From NCBI GenBank assembly GCA_029582165.1, contig CM055879.1, positions 32,634,830-32,698,829 of the forward strand: a DNA stretch of 64,000 nt, in the 5' to 3' direction. Below the pieces are notes generated by a model. It saw nothing but the letters and a program-made list of their open reading frames with translations, did no database searches and was not told the DNA's origin. Made by a program: the position numbers and the translations under genes. This stretch comes from Portulaca oleracea (taxonomy: Eukaryota; Streptophyta; Magnoliopsida; Caryophyllales; Portulacaceae). Positions 1-12,544 of the stretch are shown here, piece after piece (the stretch's first letter is position 1; the number at the start of each line of letters is the position of its first letter).

Positions 1-955
1 AGGTACAGAAAAGGAAAAACAAAGGGGATGGAGGGTTTTTCGTTTGGTCGCTGGGGTTGAGTATTGAGACTTTCCAAGGCAAAATTAGTCGCGGGGTAAA
101 AGGGTTTGTGCTTGTTGTCCAAGATGCAAAGCTATGCTTCTCAATCAACCCGGGTGGGTGATGTCAAAAAAGGTTAATCTGGGACTGTCGCTGTCCCACA
201 TTTTGGAAAAATTATTTACAGAGATCGCTTTTTCAAAATATCTATTTAAGAAGCAGAAAAATAACTTTATAAGAGATAATTTCAGTGTCCATAAAAAAAA
301 AAGAAGATAATTTCAGTGACTTTTTTTTTATTTTCCAGTGAAGTAACAATTTCACCTTAGAGCAAGCAAAAACACTAGGTACCGGTCCTAGTTAAGATCG
401 AATTGGATAGGAATTGGGTTCGGAAATAAGGCGAGAGACTTGATTAGAACTAGAACTGAGAAATGATCTCAAATCCTAATAACAACTCATTTATTAAAAA
501 ACTGCAGATATGCAACGGACAAACGTGTTTTTATATAAAAGCATTGTTTTAGCAAAGTATCACCTTTTTTTCATACTCACCAAAATTTATTTTTATTTAT
601 CAAAAATTAACAAAACTTAACTTTTCGTTTACCCACCCATTTTACATGCCAGTAGATTGCATGCCTTCAGAATCACACATATTGATCCAAAAGGGTGGGA
701 GCCCAAAGCCAAACACGATCTGCCCAAAAATGCATAGATAGTAGAACTTTCAACGCACCAATTAATCTTGCGGTAATAAGCTCAAAGGCAGCCCACGACC
801 ATCGATGTTGGCACCAAACAGCCCAACCCAAAAAGGGAAGAAAACAAAAAAGCAAAAAACACAAGGACCAACCCTTGGGTGCTTCCTTCCAAGTTGCATT
901 GTTCAACATATGTCCAAGAATAATCTCCATCTATAATATTTATGCACAATAATTC
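1..955. other. No gene seen
   Basis: AT-rich sequence. The overlapping 85-codon frames on both strands near 670-950 have low-complexity composition and no recognisable domain. I see nothing else that I can support. Confidence 0.5.
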
Positions 956-1535
956 TGTTGGGTTTATGGCCCAAAATCAGCCTTTTGATCCCACAATTAT
1001 TTGTTTCCTAATTGTATTAGGATATTATTTAGGTTTCCTTATTATGTTAGGTTTCCTAATTGTATTATATTCCAAATTTAATTAGAGTGGGAGTCAAGTT
1101 AGGTTTATAGGGAGTTTTTCCTATAAATATAGGTTGTTATCAACCTATACACTTACGGTTACGGCATACGAAAAAACACACACAGAGCATTCTTCACCTC
1201 TACCCATCCGTAGGTTGTGAGAGTCCTTTAGAGAGCTCGTTTTGTCTTCAGTATATCCCGCGCTTATTAACCTCATGATCTTGTCATCGATCCCCTTGCG
1301 TTATATAGCCCCTTGGGATCTCTCTTGTAATCTCTCCCCTTATACTAGTGGATTATTGCTTCGTTGTCGTCCGTGGTTTTTTTCCCGATTTGGGTTTCCA
1401 CGTAAATCGTGTGTCTTTTATTCTCTCTATCTTTTTACTGATCTTGTTATATTTATTCTCAATTTATACATCCTGATAATTTTATCTTCCGCTGCAAATA
1501 CTAGGCCTACCTTATATTTTACCTCGATCCTAACG
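956..1535 (+). repeat. Copia-type LTR, apparently without its body
   Basis: The segment opens with TGTTGGG and ends at ATCCTAAC just before a primer-binding site, as plant Copia LTRs do. A TATA-like stretch (CCTATAAATATAGG, about 1121-1134) lies in its middle and would be the element's own promoter. After the primer site I see no gag or pol, so this is an LTR plus leader left by a deletion. No matching second LTR was noticed. The 111-codon frame inside it is not a gene. Confidence 0.72.
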
Positions 1536-1537
1536 AT

Positions 1538-1549
1538 TGGTATCAGAAC
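1538..1549 (+). other. Primer-binding site (initiator tRNA-Met type)
   Basis: TGGTATCAGAAC follows the LTR end by a few bases. It differs by one base from TGGTATCAGAGC, the usual plant Copia site complementary to the 3' end of initiator tRNA-Met. It fixes the LTR's orientation as plus. Confidence 0.75.
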
Positions 1550-1550
1550 C

Positions 1551-2719
1551 TCAAAAGGGTATCTGAGCCAGGTCTAACAAATACAAATTTATGGTACTTT
1601 CGCCGCTAGATAGAGTGTATGTACAATAATAAAATAGGATAAATAACTATATGTGATTGCGATTGGATAGAAAAATCTGTATATGTGATCCGAAAATTGA
1701 ATAATCGACCTGAGAAAACTTATGAGTAACAGTTTTTTAAGAAACCGAACGATTAATCAATTCCAACCAGATACCCAATTGTTGCCACGTATACAGATTG
1801 GAAGTTCTAACAATTTGGTTAGTTATCTTGATAATAATCAATTTTCCTTCTCCTATACTGCAAACACTAATGTAAATGTATAGCTAATTGTTTTAATTAT
1901 GTTGTACTCTTAAGAATTCTTTTGATATCATCTTATAGTAGCACTAGTAGCACAATTACATTATCATATACTGATAGAATTATATTTAGTGTATTAACCC
2001 AATTACTGTACCACGGATACCCGTTTATCCAATCCAAAAGTTCAGTAACCAAAACTTTCGGATTAAATACTGATCGTAGTTTTCATTATCCGAAAGTCTG
2101 ATTAAATGACAATCGGTCAATCATGGGATTGATTTACCAGTTTTCACTTTGAGCACCCCTGTCATACATGAATAACTGGAGAAGAAAATACAACTTGGCT
2201 TCCTTGATCACCGTGTGCTTTTCCTTGTATCCTCAGAAATTGTTCAAGTGAAATGCTTTCACCCAAGGCAACCTCTTTATTTGAGGGTTCAATCCAAGTC
2301 GCAGTCGTAAAAATTGATAATTCTAACAGTATTACAAAGGTAATTAATGCGAGGACTATCAATTAACAAACAAAACAATCTGTAAACAATGTGGTATTAG
2401 AAATCATCTGCACAATTATATAGATAAAGGGGACAGAGGAAGTTTGAATCTTTTCACCAATTCATATAAAGAACAATGGGTCATCATTTTCTACATTTTA
2501 AATCATCTGTAAACAATGAGTATTACTATACTGCAATGTTCCCTGACTTTGTCACAAACCCATTGCAGCCAAGTCCTAAACCTGTTGCCTAACCAGCTCA
2601 CTTCTGGTAATCAAATCTACATACATACTATTCTTCAACGTGAATCATACGTAATAAATTAAATATTAGGATTATACAGGTAGAATAGAAGAGGCTCTAT
2701 GTTGACAATCTGCAATCAT
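1551..2719. other. No gene seen downstream of bHLH copy A
   Basis: AT-rich sequence between the Copia leader and the stop of bHLH copy A. The stretch nearest the gene would hold its 3' UTR. The 66-codon minus-strand frame at 2162-2362 has no recognisable feature. Confidence 0.5.
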
Positions 2720-4029
2720 TCAAGGCAGTAGAAACGGCGAAATCCGTTTGTAGAGGCTGATATCAACTCCATTGTAAGCAATGGGAGCATACATCCACAA
2801 GTCATCCGAGCTCAACAACTGCATAAACAACGAACCGTTTAATTAGTTTTGTCAAATTTACATTCTTTCTGAAGCAGGAACAAGTTCTGACAATGTCATC
2901 AGGACAGAAAATAAAAACTTACCCTGATTTGTAGCTGCAAGAATTTCACATAATTGAGTGCCTCTTCTAGCATTGTGCTGATGTCAACCTTAGTTCCATT
3001 TGGTACAAGGCTTTGCAAGATTCTCAGCCTCTCATTGATCCTTTCCCTTCTTTTCTGCAACATCAAAAGCAAGGCAAGATCAGCAAATTTATTCAACTAA
3101 CTACATTAGCTAATTTCAGAGAAAAGCTGGACTTTTTAACTGTTTGACAGTGACCAGAAAGAGTAAAAAAAAGTTACCCTTGCATAGAGGCTCTGAGGAT
3201 CAGTAGCGGCGCCTCTGCTAGCTCTTTTCTTCCCTTTCGAGGCCATCTCTTTTGACCCACAATTCTCTCCTTCACTAGTCTCTTGGGAACAGTTTGATCC
3301 CTCATCTGAAGCCTCACTTCTAAAACTCTCAGAATTGGTGACCATATCATCCTCATCATTCCCATTTTTACTTGCACACTTCTTACCTTTCTGTTACCAA
3401 AAGGCCAAATTAAACTCAGTCCATATAAAACAACCCTGGTAAAGTAAAATGAACAGCAGTAAGGAAATTAGTACTATACTTACAGTTTTATAAACACGAG
3501 CTTTCTTCTTGGGAGGTATGGCGGATGACGATCCATCATTCTTTTCAGCTTCAGTCTCCATCTCAAGTGTGCCATACACTCTCTTTGGCAAGCTTTCCAT
3601 GTCAATGGTCGATTGACTATCTGCGCCGCTTCTTTGAGAACTGCTTGATCCATCTTCTTGGGCATAAAGTGAGGCCAAAAGGGCATTGTTTGCTTCATCC
3701 ATCATTGAAAAATTAGTTGGGAAAAATGCATCATTTGGCATGGCTAAGTTGTTACATTCATTCAAGTGGTAATTTTCAAAGTCAGGCATCTGCAAGGGGA
3801 GATGATCATAGGTACTAGTAGAATATTGTGAGAAAGAATTCTGACTGTCAGAAAAACTACTGTAAGTAAGTCCCTCGTCGGTAGATGGGGTTGTAAGCGA
3901 GGAAGCAGAATGGTTAAGGAATTTATCAGTTTCAAAATTCGGTTCGTCAAAACTCAGCAATTTGCATAAGGATTCCCATTCCCCATCAAAAACAGCTTCC
4001 ATTGCCATTCCCATTCCACAATGTTCCAT
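2720..4029 (-). CDS. RSL-class bHLH transcription factor, copy A
   Basis: Predicted nuclear transcription factor of the ROOT HAIR DEFECTIVE SIX-LIKE group (bHLH subfamily VIIIc), which promotes root-hair outgrowth in other plants. Four exons, all phase 0: 4029-3484, 3390-3178, 3054-2923, 2818-2720, giving 329 residues. The N-terminus has the DGEWESL motif (about residues 15-21). KKKAR lies near the end of exon 1. The family signature [14 protein letters not shown] ends exon 2, and [10 protein letters not shown] with the helix-loop-helix fills exon 3. The C-terminal tail is [17 protein letters not shown] plus a short end. GT and AG fit at every junction. The Met ten codons downstream is an alternative start. 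The loop is encoded in one exon here, whereas copy B has an intron at that point. RSL2/RSL4-like is likely, but which ortholog is not decidable by eye. Confidence 0.93.
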
Positions 4030-4134
4030 TTTTTTCAGTTTTTAGTAAAGAAAGAGGAGAGGGATTAGATGAAGGAATGGGAGAAGGATGAGAACAGCTT
4101 TGATGGCTATGAGAAACAATGGAATGTATTAGGA

Positions 4135-4142
4135 TATTTATA
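4135..4142 (-). promoter_or_regulatory. TATA box of bHLH copy A
   Basis: TATAAATA on the minus strand, about 105 bp upstream of the ATG. The same octamer lies at a similar distance upstream of copy B, which supports both as core promoters. Confidence 0.65.
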
Positions 4143-4760
4143 CTTCAAAAAAAATTGGACAGGATTTTGATGGGAATATTGAGTTTGGATTGATTACAAT
4201 AATAAAATTGAAATTCAATTATTTTTGTAACTTTGTTATTCCATAATGATTGAAGGGATTAAGGTTGGTACATTACAACTCATTGAAAAGGCCAAATTCA
4301 TGCAATGATAAAATTATTAAGTTGAAGAAGTCCAACACTAATTCTAATGGCTTAAAGGGCAATTAGTACAGTATAACTGCTTGCTAACTAATTAACTAAT
4401 GAGCAGACTACAGTATCTGTAGAGTCAAAGGGTGTATTAACAATCTCAATCATATCATTTACTATGATTAATTAAAGGTTCAAAAAAATTTTTTCAATAA
4501 AATAATTTAAAACAATGAAAACAAAAAAAAAATATAAAGCGAATTGAAAGTCTATTTTATTGGACGGGTGGTGGAAAGGATGAGAGGTTTAATTAAATTA
4601 AATTCGGTGCCATTCTCGTGGCTTTGTACTACAAAGTCTACAACTTATATAAAATGTTAGAATAAGAAGTATATAAATAACTATTAAAAGATGTGCTATA
4701 AAACGTTAAATTATTTGAGTGGTATTCTCAACCTAGAAGCAACATATATAAATTCCCTCT

Positions 4761-5199
4761 GGGGGTGACAAAAATTCAGGTTCGGTCAATTCAATATTCG
4801 GTCAAAAACCTCAAACTCGGACCTTGACCGAATTTTAATTCGGACAAAATGATTAGACCCGAACCCGAATGACTGAATTTAATTTTTTTTCAAAACTAAA
4901 AATTAACTGAATACTAGATTTTTTTGACCAAATATGACAAATTAATTGAACTTGACCGAATATGAAATTTGAGCTTCTTTACATGAGTTATTAACACTAT
5001 CTTCATAATCGGATTCAGTCAATCCGAACCCGAATTGACCGAATCTAAATATTAACCAAAATTCGGTCAACCCGAAATTGAACACCCGAATCCGAACCCG
5101 ACCCGAATTTTAAATTCGGTCAAAAAACATGTCCGAAACCCGATTATTTCGAGTCGGTCAAATTCAGTCATTCGGGTCGGTCAAATTTTTGCCACCCCT
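4761..5199. repeat. MITE-like element with terminal inverted repeats
   Basis: Left end GGGGGTGACAAAAATT matches the inverse of right end AATTTTTGCCACCCC. The interior is made of degenerate repeats of 'acccgaa' and 'ttcggtcaa' words. Related word-rich tracts occur at 35200-36310 and 47540-47660. No clear target duplication was found. Confidence 0.65.
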
Positions 5200-5310
5200 A
5201 ATTAGATGAACGCATCTACCAAGCCTAGGAAAAATATTCCCATAAAAAAATAAAATAAAAAGGGAACATGAGAAAATGAAAATCATGTCAGGTTAAAGTA
5301 GGAAAAAATT

Positions 5311-5360
5311 TGTTAGGAAATATGCAGAAATTCGGTATAGGATCGAGTCATAGGAAATAT
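5311..5360 (-). repeat. Copia 3' LTR, terminal 50 bp cut off by insertion
   Basis: Matches the end of the 5' LTR at 20594-20640 (TGTTAGGAAAT on the plus strand). It lies directly outside the target duplication of the Ty3-like element, showing that the latter inserted into this LTR. Confidence 0.82.
5356..5360. other. Target site duplication, left (AATAT)
   Basis: AATAT directly left of the Ty3/LARD-like element, identical to 15826-15830. Five bases is the usual length for LTR-element integrases. Confidence 0.88.
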
Positions 5361-6602
5361 TGTTGTCGTACTTTTGGGAGTACGGTTGTCGATCTCAGGC
5401 AGTTGTGTTCCAAGCACTCAGAGCAGACTCAAGTGTTTCAAGTTAGGTGAATAAACCATGTGATGGTGATGGTGATGAAACTACAAACTACGAAAGCAAT
5501 AAAAAGTTTTTCAAGCGACAAAATCGGTATTCAACAACTAATCAATTTGAACGACCTAATCTACCAATTCTAAACAAGCAATCAAGAGTGATCGGTTGCA
5601 CCATCAAAGCTCACCAAAGCCCTCTCTCGAGGGTCAAGGGCTAGTCTAACTATTCCAACTACCTATTCTCATGGAGTTAGTCTAATTAAACTACAAGAAT
5701 AGCAACCCTAGACCTAATTAGAATTCGACTATTCTCATGTCCAAAACCCTAACTATTTTCTCCTCCACACTAGCAAATTAATCTCACTTCTCGGTGTTCA
5801 TCAATTTCCTAAAGAAATACAAATGAAAACTCTCTCGAGCATTTCATCGAACATATGGTGGGCAAGAGAAAACCTCTAACTACAAGCATGAATTTAGATA
5901 GATTAGGACTAAAACAAGATTAATTCATTGTCAAACACATCAATTACTACCCAAACAACACAAAACTAACAAGAAATTAACATAGAAGAAAAATAGAGAG
6001 AAAGGGATAGAAGAACTTAGTCTCGAATTGAAAGCCAAATTCAATATCCTTCTTGAATTCATAAATTCTTCAATGGAAATCTAAACCTAGAACTAGAGAT
6101 GCTAGGGAGGAAACCTCCCTTCAAGCCTAGAGAGAAAACTGTGAAAAGAAAATAACGTAGAATGAAAAACTACTGTCTTTTTTTTGGGATAATAAAACGA
6201 AAAACCGCAAGTCAGGGGTTTTGGCACGGGTGGGTGTGCCAATCGACACGGGTGCCTGTGCCAAACCCAAAAAACTGCATTTTCGATCCTTGTAATGTGT
6301 GTTGGCTAGAAAACTTCAAAGATCTCCCCCTTAGGTTGTGCTAGCTTGCATAGTTGCTCACGGACACTTCCTTTGGATTCTCTCACATCCTGTCTTCATC
6401 CCGGCTTCCACACCTTGCATGCCAAAATCACGAAACTTTGCTATTTCATCCGAAATTTGCTTACAATTCAACAAGATTCATTACTTTAGTTAAATGAGAC
6501 AAAGTTATCTAAACCATGTCAAATATGCTGCAAAAAGGGGTAGAATAACGCCGAAACAAACCAAGAAACCAAGATTACAAGTGGTAAAAATGAGGTTTAT
6601 CA
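5361..6602 (-). repeat. 3' LTR of the Ty3/LARD-like element
   Basis: 1242 bp, plus-strand ends TGTTGTCG and GTTTATCA. It contains a C/G-rich inverted motif (GGCACGGGTGGGTGTGCC) at 6223-6240 that recurs in the element's interior. Short frames inside it have no domain. Confidence 0.93.
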
Positions 6603-6616
6603 GCCCCCCATGCTTA
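6603..6616 (-). other. Polypurine tract of the Ty3/LARD-like element
   Basis: AGCATGGGGGGC on the minus strand directly precedes the 3' LTR start TGATAAAC. It would prime plus-strand DNA synthesis. Confidence 0.8.
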
Positions 6617-7124
6617 CCCCTTGCTTGTCCCCAAGCAAGATTAACATAAAGTACCAGGGAGAGGAAGAAAACCTAAAGAAGAGCTTCCCCCTTTTGGACA
6701 AGGTATCAAACTCAGTAGTCAAGAGCAAAGGCATACAATAGGTCGCTTGGCAAGGCCCAAATTCAGATCAAAACAAAGTTGCAATTCATTTCAAAGATCA
6801 CACAGTCAAATGGCAAAACATTCACTCAATCCTGACCCTACTGCAGTTCAAGTTCATTCAAGTGATTGGCGAACTAGAAGGGATTGGTAGGACCTCACTT
6901 TAGGGTATGTGGAACACTCTCTCTCATGTGTTTCAAATGAATTTTGTGTTCACTCAATACCTTCAACCAATGCATGCAAACTAATAGGCTTGACAAGACT
7001 CTGAATTCTCCACCGCTATAGACAATATGCACAAGTGTTAATCATGAGGACTTTTAAAATGTTGTAATAGGGCTTAGGTTTAGGGTAAGGAGGGAAAACA
7101 TTCACTACAAAAAATCATCACTTG

Positions 7125-7375
7125 TGCCACGAATTATGCCACGGGAAATCTAAAATCGTGGCAATTTCTTAGTCTTGCCACGGGAAAATTTTATACTGCA
7201 TTTGATGTTTAAAAATATGCCACGGACTGCAACTCTCATGGCCAAAAAATACTTATGCCACGGGAAAATGTCACTGTGGCAATAACATGCCATGGACTAG
7301 AACTTCCGTGGCAAAAAAAAATATTTATGCTACGGTAAAATATCACCCGTGGCAATAATTCGCCATAAACAGATG
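7125..7375. repeat. CACTA left subterminal repeats
   Basis: Repeated GCCACGGGAAA and CGTGGCA words about 20-60 bp apart, some mutated (GCTACGG, GCCATGG). They mirror the set at 10115-10410. Confidence 0.8.
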
Positions 7376-8454
7376 AACTATAAGTAATGTGGTAAAAAAA
7401 ATACTTATGCGAATCAAAAAAATTAGGGATGGTAGTCAAATCCAACTTCGAAGCAAATGCACTCCGATGCGAATAAGAAAAATCCAATCCGAATCAGATA
7501 AAATAAAATTTGTATCCGAATCCGACTAAATATGTCTGACTTCGATTATAAGTACTCGATTGGAGTTTTTATGGAGGTGATGACCGCCTCCAATGTAATA
7601 GTCTGATGAAGTTTGATTACAATAATAAATATATAAAAAAATTAAAAAATCATAATATGACTAAATTTGAAAATTGAATGGAGGGTATGAAACTTAGTTT
7701 TTCTTTAAATTTTTTTAAGGAAAACGGAACGTATGTTGCCAATATTTTGATGATTGATAGACTTTTCATGACATATTATATATTTGTTGTGTTATTTTTT
7801 TTTGGTTATGCAAATTTTTTTGTAGGTTTATTGTTGGTGTTTTATTTTTTTCTACAAGTATGATATATTAAATTACAACAAAAATATTTTCAAAAAATAA
7901 ACAAATTTTAAAAAATAAATGCTACAAAAGCTAATTAATTGGACTTCCGATTATAGTCCAAGTACTTCTAACTCCTATTTTATAATTGGACGTGGATATC
8001 CACCTGTAAAACCCCGAAAAATTCAAATGCGTTGAACGTCACGTCGTTAACTATTTAAGTTGACTCCGTTAAATTTTGATATTTTATCGGCGATTATTTT
8101 TGCTAACATAGTAACACTTGAGCTCCTAGGACCGTTGTGAGACTAACAAGAGTATTTTAGCAATTTTCTACGTGCACGGGAACAAGGGCAAATTGGTAAT
8201 TGTATGTGATTAATATTGTATCATTTTATGTGTCTTTCTATTATTTATTTATGAATTATGTGTACGTTTTTAGTTGTATTAGTATGTGGTAATTATTATT
8301 ATTATCAGGAAATTAAAATTTAGTGTATTTTTCATAAATACTATTATAGTAGCAGGTTTTTTTGCTTTTATTTTGGAATTCTTTTAATTTCTTTTGTTAT
8401 TAATATAAATAGATAATTATGATAAATTAACCAAAACCCTAAGCCTAAGCCTAA

Positions 8455-8885
8455 TCTACTTCCCCCTCTCTTCCTCCTGCTGCTGCTGTAACCATCGCCC
8501 ATAGTGCCGCCTGCCACCACCGGCAGTCGAACAACGTTGCTGGAAACCGCCATGAACAACCGCAACAGCCTCCTTCTCCCTTCTTCTCTATCTCTCCCTC
8601 TCGATTTACCCTCTCTGTCTCGACTTTCTACCGCCACAATTGTCGCCGTCGTCCTCGGTGTCAGACGCGTCTCCTACCATCGCAATCGCCCTTGCCGCAC
8701 CACTGACGCCCACCATCGACGCCACGGACCGAGAAGAGCGACCTTGGCTGCTGTTGTTATCGCGATCCGCACAACGACTTGTCGCCCCATGCCGCTCCGA
8801 TCATCGCCGTGAAGACCCTGCCTGCAGACGCCACGGCCTCACGCGCTGCGCGATCTTGACCCCAATGCCACCCATTCTCTAGTAA
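8455..8885. other. GC-rich block inside the CACTA element, possibly captured
   Basis: About 430 bp, clearly richer in G+C than the AT-rich DNA around it, with overlapping frames on both strands (8504-8812, 8640-8882, 8368-8637) rich in Ser, Arg, Pro and Thr. CACTA elements often carry pieces of host genes, and composition fits that. No domain is recognisable, so origin is open. Confidence 0.4.
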
Positions 8886-9961
8886 AGCCCTAAATTTTAT
8901 TTAATACTTAGAGTTTAAATATTCTGTTAATTGTTCTGATTATTATCACTATTAATTTAGTTTCATGAAGGCTGTTTTGGTACGTGAATAGGAGGGTATA
9001 AGGTCTGGGTATCAAGTGTGTATTCTCTTTACTTAGTATATTGTTAATAATGATTAATACATGCGAAGTAGTGTTACAGTGTGTAAGTTATGTTGGAGTT
9101 GATTAGAGTTAGCTTATGGAAATTGTATTTGAGATAATTTGTAAGTAATATGTATTTAGGTTCTGGGTATGCATGTTTATGATTATAGTTATTACATTAG
9201 TTGCTAATATATGAGATTAATATATGAGATTAATATAGTGTTATTCTTGATAGAACACTCTACCAGTAATTTAGAAAACTATGGATTCTGATGGCAACAC
9301 TCCACTCAATTAGGCAATTTTGGATGGAAATTCAGCTGGAGAAAGCCTTTGGTGAGCCATTTCATTAAAGATTGGAATTGACATGGCAAGCAAGTACAAG
9401 CTTACATTGACCAAGGAAAATATGTGTTTGATTTACTTACCACAGAGGGTGATGCAGCAACAGATCGAGGTATGAAGCCTACTTTCAATTAATGAGCAAT
9501 ATAGAAACTTAAGCAAATATCAATGATGCCATACTAATTGATTCTCCAATCACATATAGCTTCTGATATGGTTTACATGATGAATGTGTAGGTGATGCAA
9601 CTTTTGAACAAGATGGTCTATTGGGTCAGTTAGCATCATCAATTGGAAGGAGTACTATTGGCCTATTAGACAATTCACAAGGGTGCAAAGGATAAAGGCC
9701 AACAGGTCTCCTTTGATTGCGTATGAAGACAACTTTCTTTGTTAGCGATGTTGATCTTATTTCAAATTATCATCCTTTTCTAGTTGTAGTTACAATTTTT
9801 GTAATTGGAGTCATGTTAAGAGAGTACAATATTATAACTCATAACTTGGTAGAAGTGTCTATCACAGTTTGAGCAACTCTTTTTGGGGTATGTCCCAATC
9901 AAATTAGTATTTATATTCTTATGGATAACTATTGAATGAAGGCTCCTTTTCCCATCAAAAG

Positions 9962-9963
<2 letters not shown>

Positions 9964-10012
<49 letters not shown>

Positions 10013-10110
10013 GATATAGCTACATTTTTATATTATATTGTATTATATTATTCTATTACATTGTATATTATATATATATATATAAATAATAATAATAATA
10101 ATAATAATAG
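9964..10110. repeat. TA and AAT microsatellites
   Basis: An uninterrupted (TA)n run at 9964-10008 and an (AAT)n run at about 10085-10110, both inside the CACTA element. Confidence 0.9.
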
Positions 10111-10114
10111 AAAT

Positions 10115-10410
10115 TTGTCACGGGACAAGAAAAGTGATTGCCACGGGACTTCATGTGGCAAGAAAATTGGCAGCCACGGGACTTCACGTGGCAAGAAAAG
10201 TGATTGCCACGGGTCTTCCCATGGCAAAGGACAGTGCTTGCTACGAGAGCTCACGTGGCTACGATTTTTCATTTAGCCATGGTAGTAAATTTCCCGTGGC
10301 TACATCCTTGCCACGACCACTTGTGCTACGGGGCTAATTTGAAGAAAACCCGTGGCAAGACGGTTTTGCCACGGGAATTTCGAACTTGTGCCACGAACTT
10401 TACCGTGGCA
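10115..10410. repeat. CACTA right subterminal repeats
   Basis: Dense GCCACGGG and CGTGGCA words in both orientations up to the right terminal repeat. Several ORFs overlap this tract, but their codons are the repeat words, so I do not call genes. Confidence 0.8.
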
Positions 10411-10616
10411 CAAGTGATGCTTTTTTGTAGTGATTTTAGGAATGTGGAGCTAAATAGCCAAGAACCTATAGAGCAACAACACTTCCATTTCATGAAACAC
10501 AACACCACTTACATCCCACTTCAATTAAGTACAAAACACTCCCCAACAAAGAGAGATTAGGAAAGAGTTAAAATAAACAAAAGATTATCATGCTAATCAC
10601 CTCTTATTCAAAGCTC

Positions 10617-10725
10617 TATACTTTTTCTTTCTTTCTTTTCTTCTTCTTCTTCTTTTTTTTTTTGTTTTCTTTGTTTTCTATCTTTTTTTTTTTTGAATTC
10701 TTTTTTTTCATTTTTTTTCTAGGCA
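10617..10725 (+). repeat. Pyrimidine-rich (T-rich) tract
   Basis: Over 100 bp of T and TTC runs within the LARD-like element. The 64-codon frame here is a low-complexity Phe/Leu string and not a gene. Confidence 0.8.
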
Positions 10726-12544
10726 AACGCATAGATATACAAAGAACAACTCTAATTGAAACAGTTAATAGTTACAACATTTGAGGATAAAAAGGGGAGA
10801 AAATATTTAATAATGCACTCCTTTTGTAGCAACAAACCATCAAACAACTCTCAACAATCGACCACAAAACTGCCCCATACAACTGAACTGTTGCTCATTC
10901 TATCTTGGCTAAGGGTAAGAAATTAAGATAAGGCCAAGGTGTACACTGATAGGTTAAACAACAAGTCAGGAAAAAGGGTTAGCAAGGGCTTGCAAAAAGA
11001 GGTCAAAATGTCAGGTGGCTTTTTGGCTACGTGGCTACAAAAAATGGGCCTCAATCATATCAACATAATGCACAAGTCAAATGCAGTTTGAAGAGAGTCA
11101 AGCCAAGTTCTAGAGATGCACACATGGTAAGGTCACACTCAAAAACAAATTAGACTATAAAAATGATAGTCTTTTAGGCTCAAGAGACCTCACGGGTTCA
11201 ACCCTACCACAATCACAACAATCTTGTTCTTTTGATGAACCAAACACAGGAAATCACCATCATGCACAAGGGACTTTCAAGAGTAAATGAATTACACACA
11301 AGAAAATGATTTCGTCAAAACAAACATACAACAAGTTTCTCACATCATTCAAGTCAAACCAAGCTTTCCATCATACACAATTACTATCAACCAACAAAGA
11401 AATTATCCTTGAACATTAGGAGGGGTTTTCGAAACCAACAACCAAGCCAAGCAACCAAGGATTTTCCATTTTTTTTATTGAAAGCATAAAACTAAACCAA
11501 CTAGGAGAGCGATAAAAACGAAAAACTAAAGCGAAGAGGTATTGGAAATGTACCTTTAGTGCTTGATAATGTCCCACTTTCACTTTGTTTTCGCCTTTTG
11601 TAATGCAAGATGAATGCAATTTTATTCTAAATGCTCTATTCTAATGCCTAGAATGATCTTAAACTACCTAGAATGCAACCTATAGTCTAGTAAGTGCTTA
11701 AGAATGAAGCTAACTTATGCAATCATGTCGATTAATGTATAAGCCATATGAAAGTATCACCTAAAATGCAAGTGAACACAACCTAAAAGCAAACTAATAT
11801 GAGCATACCACCATACTCATCACCCTCATGCCAATTGACTCACCTTACCATACTCATCGAGTAATCAACCAAATCAAGAAAAATGTCAATTAAATCACAC
11901 CTCACAACAAGCTTGTCCCCAATGAAAGGTGGATGCAATGAATTCAATCTACAGGGAGCTAAAACAAGTAGCGAAGTAAGCAGAGTACCGAGAACAATTT
12001 AGCACGACACCAGTTTACAACGTGCGAAAGACAATACTAAGTGATTAATAGAACATCACTACAATCAAAACAACCAACTTAGCATAATGCCTTGGGTAAT
12101 TCCAACAAAATCCTCCTAAAGATTTCAACCCAGCACCATCATGAATCCAATACAGGACCACTAACAATGAAAAACAATCACACTAGTGACCCTACCAAAC
12201 TAATGCCAACCAACATTCAAGCAAAGCACCACTACAAATCACACCAACACTTTACACATGTTCAATTTCCATTAACATTTGCCATCAATACTTGATACAA
12301 CATTGCAAACATCAATTGTTGTACCATCAAATTCAGGAGGACAGATTCAGGACTGTAAACAATATAAACAAACCACCCATAATCGTAACTCAGACCTGAA
12401 CAAGCAGAAGTACGAGCAAAACCTACTCAGACTTGTGCAATCGAACATTATTTCAGCACGCAAGCATCAAAACCAACACACCAATTTCCCAATTATTGTA
12501 ACAGAATTATTCAAGAGCAATAATAAGAGGGCATAAAGAGGGGC

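Larger units (their letters stand above)
7103..10432. mobile_element. CACTA (En/Spm) DNA transposon, non-autonomous
   Basis: Both ends are CACTACAAAAAA in inverted orientation, and the inverted match extends over 29 bp with one mismatch. A 3-bp duplication ATT flanks it (7100-7102 and 10433-10435), as expected for CACTA. The first and last 300 bp or so hold many copies of the words TGCCACGGGAAA and CGTGGCA in both orientations; these are subterminal repeats, the family's transposase-binding sites. The 3.3-kb interior has no TNP2-like transposase. It contains a GC-rich block (8455-8885), a TA microsatellite (9964-10008) and unassigned sequence, so movement would need enzymes from elsewhere. 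Confidence 0.9.

Noticed and set aside
673..952. Overlapping 85-codon frames on both strands
   Set aside because: Antisense mirror frames with no domain, no promoter and no splice context; expected by chance.
1242..1577. 111-codon plus-strand frame
   Set aside because: It lies inside a Copia LTR and its leader. LTRs do not encode proteins of this kind, and composition is hydrophobic by T-richness.
5447..5644. 65-codon frame repeated at 14670-14867
   Set aside because: It is present only because the two LTRs are duplicates; no domain, and the tail is ordinary LTR sequence.
9932..10560. Several frames of 60-118 codons
   Set aside because: They translate TA microsatellite and CACTA subterminal repeat words (HGTS, GKK strings).
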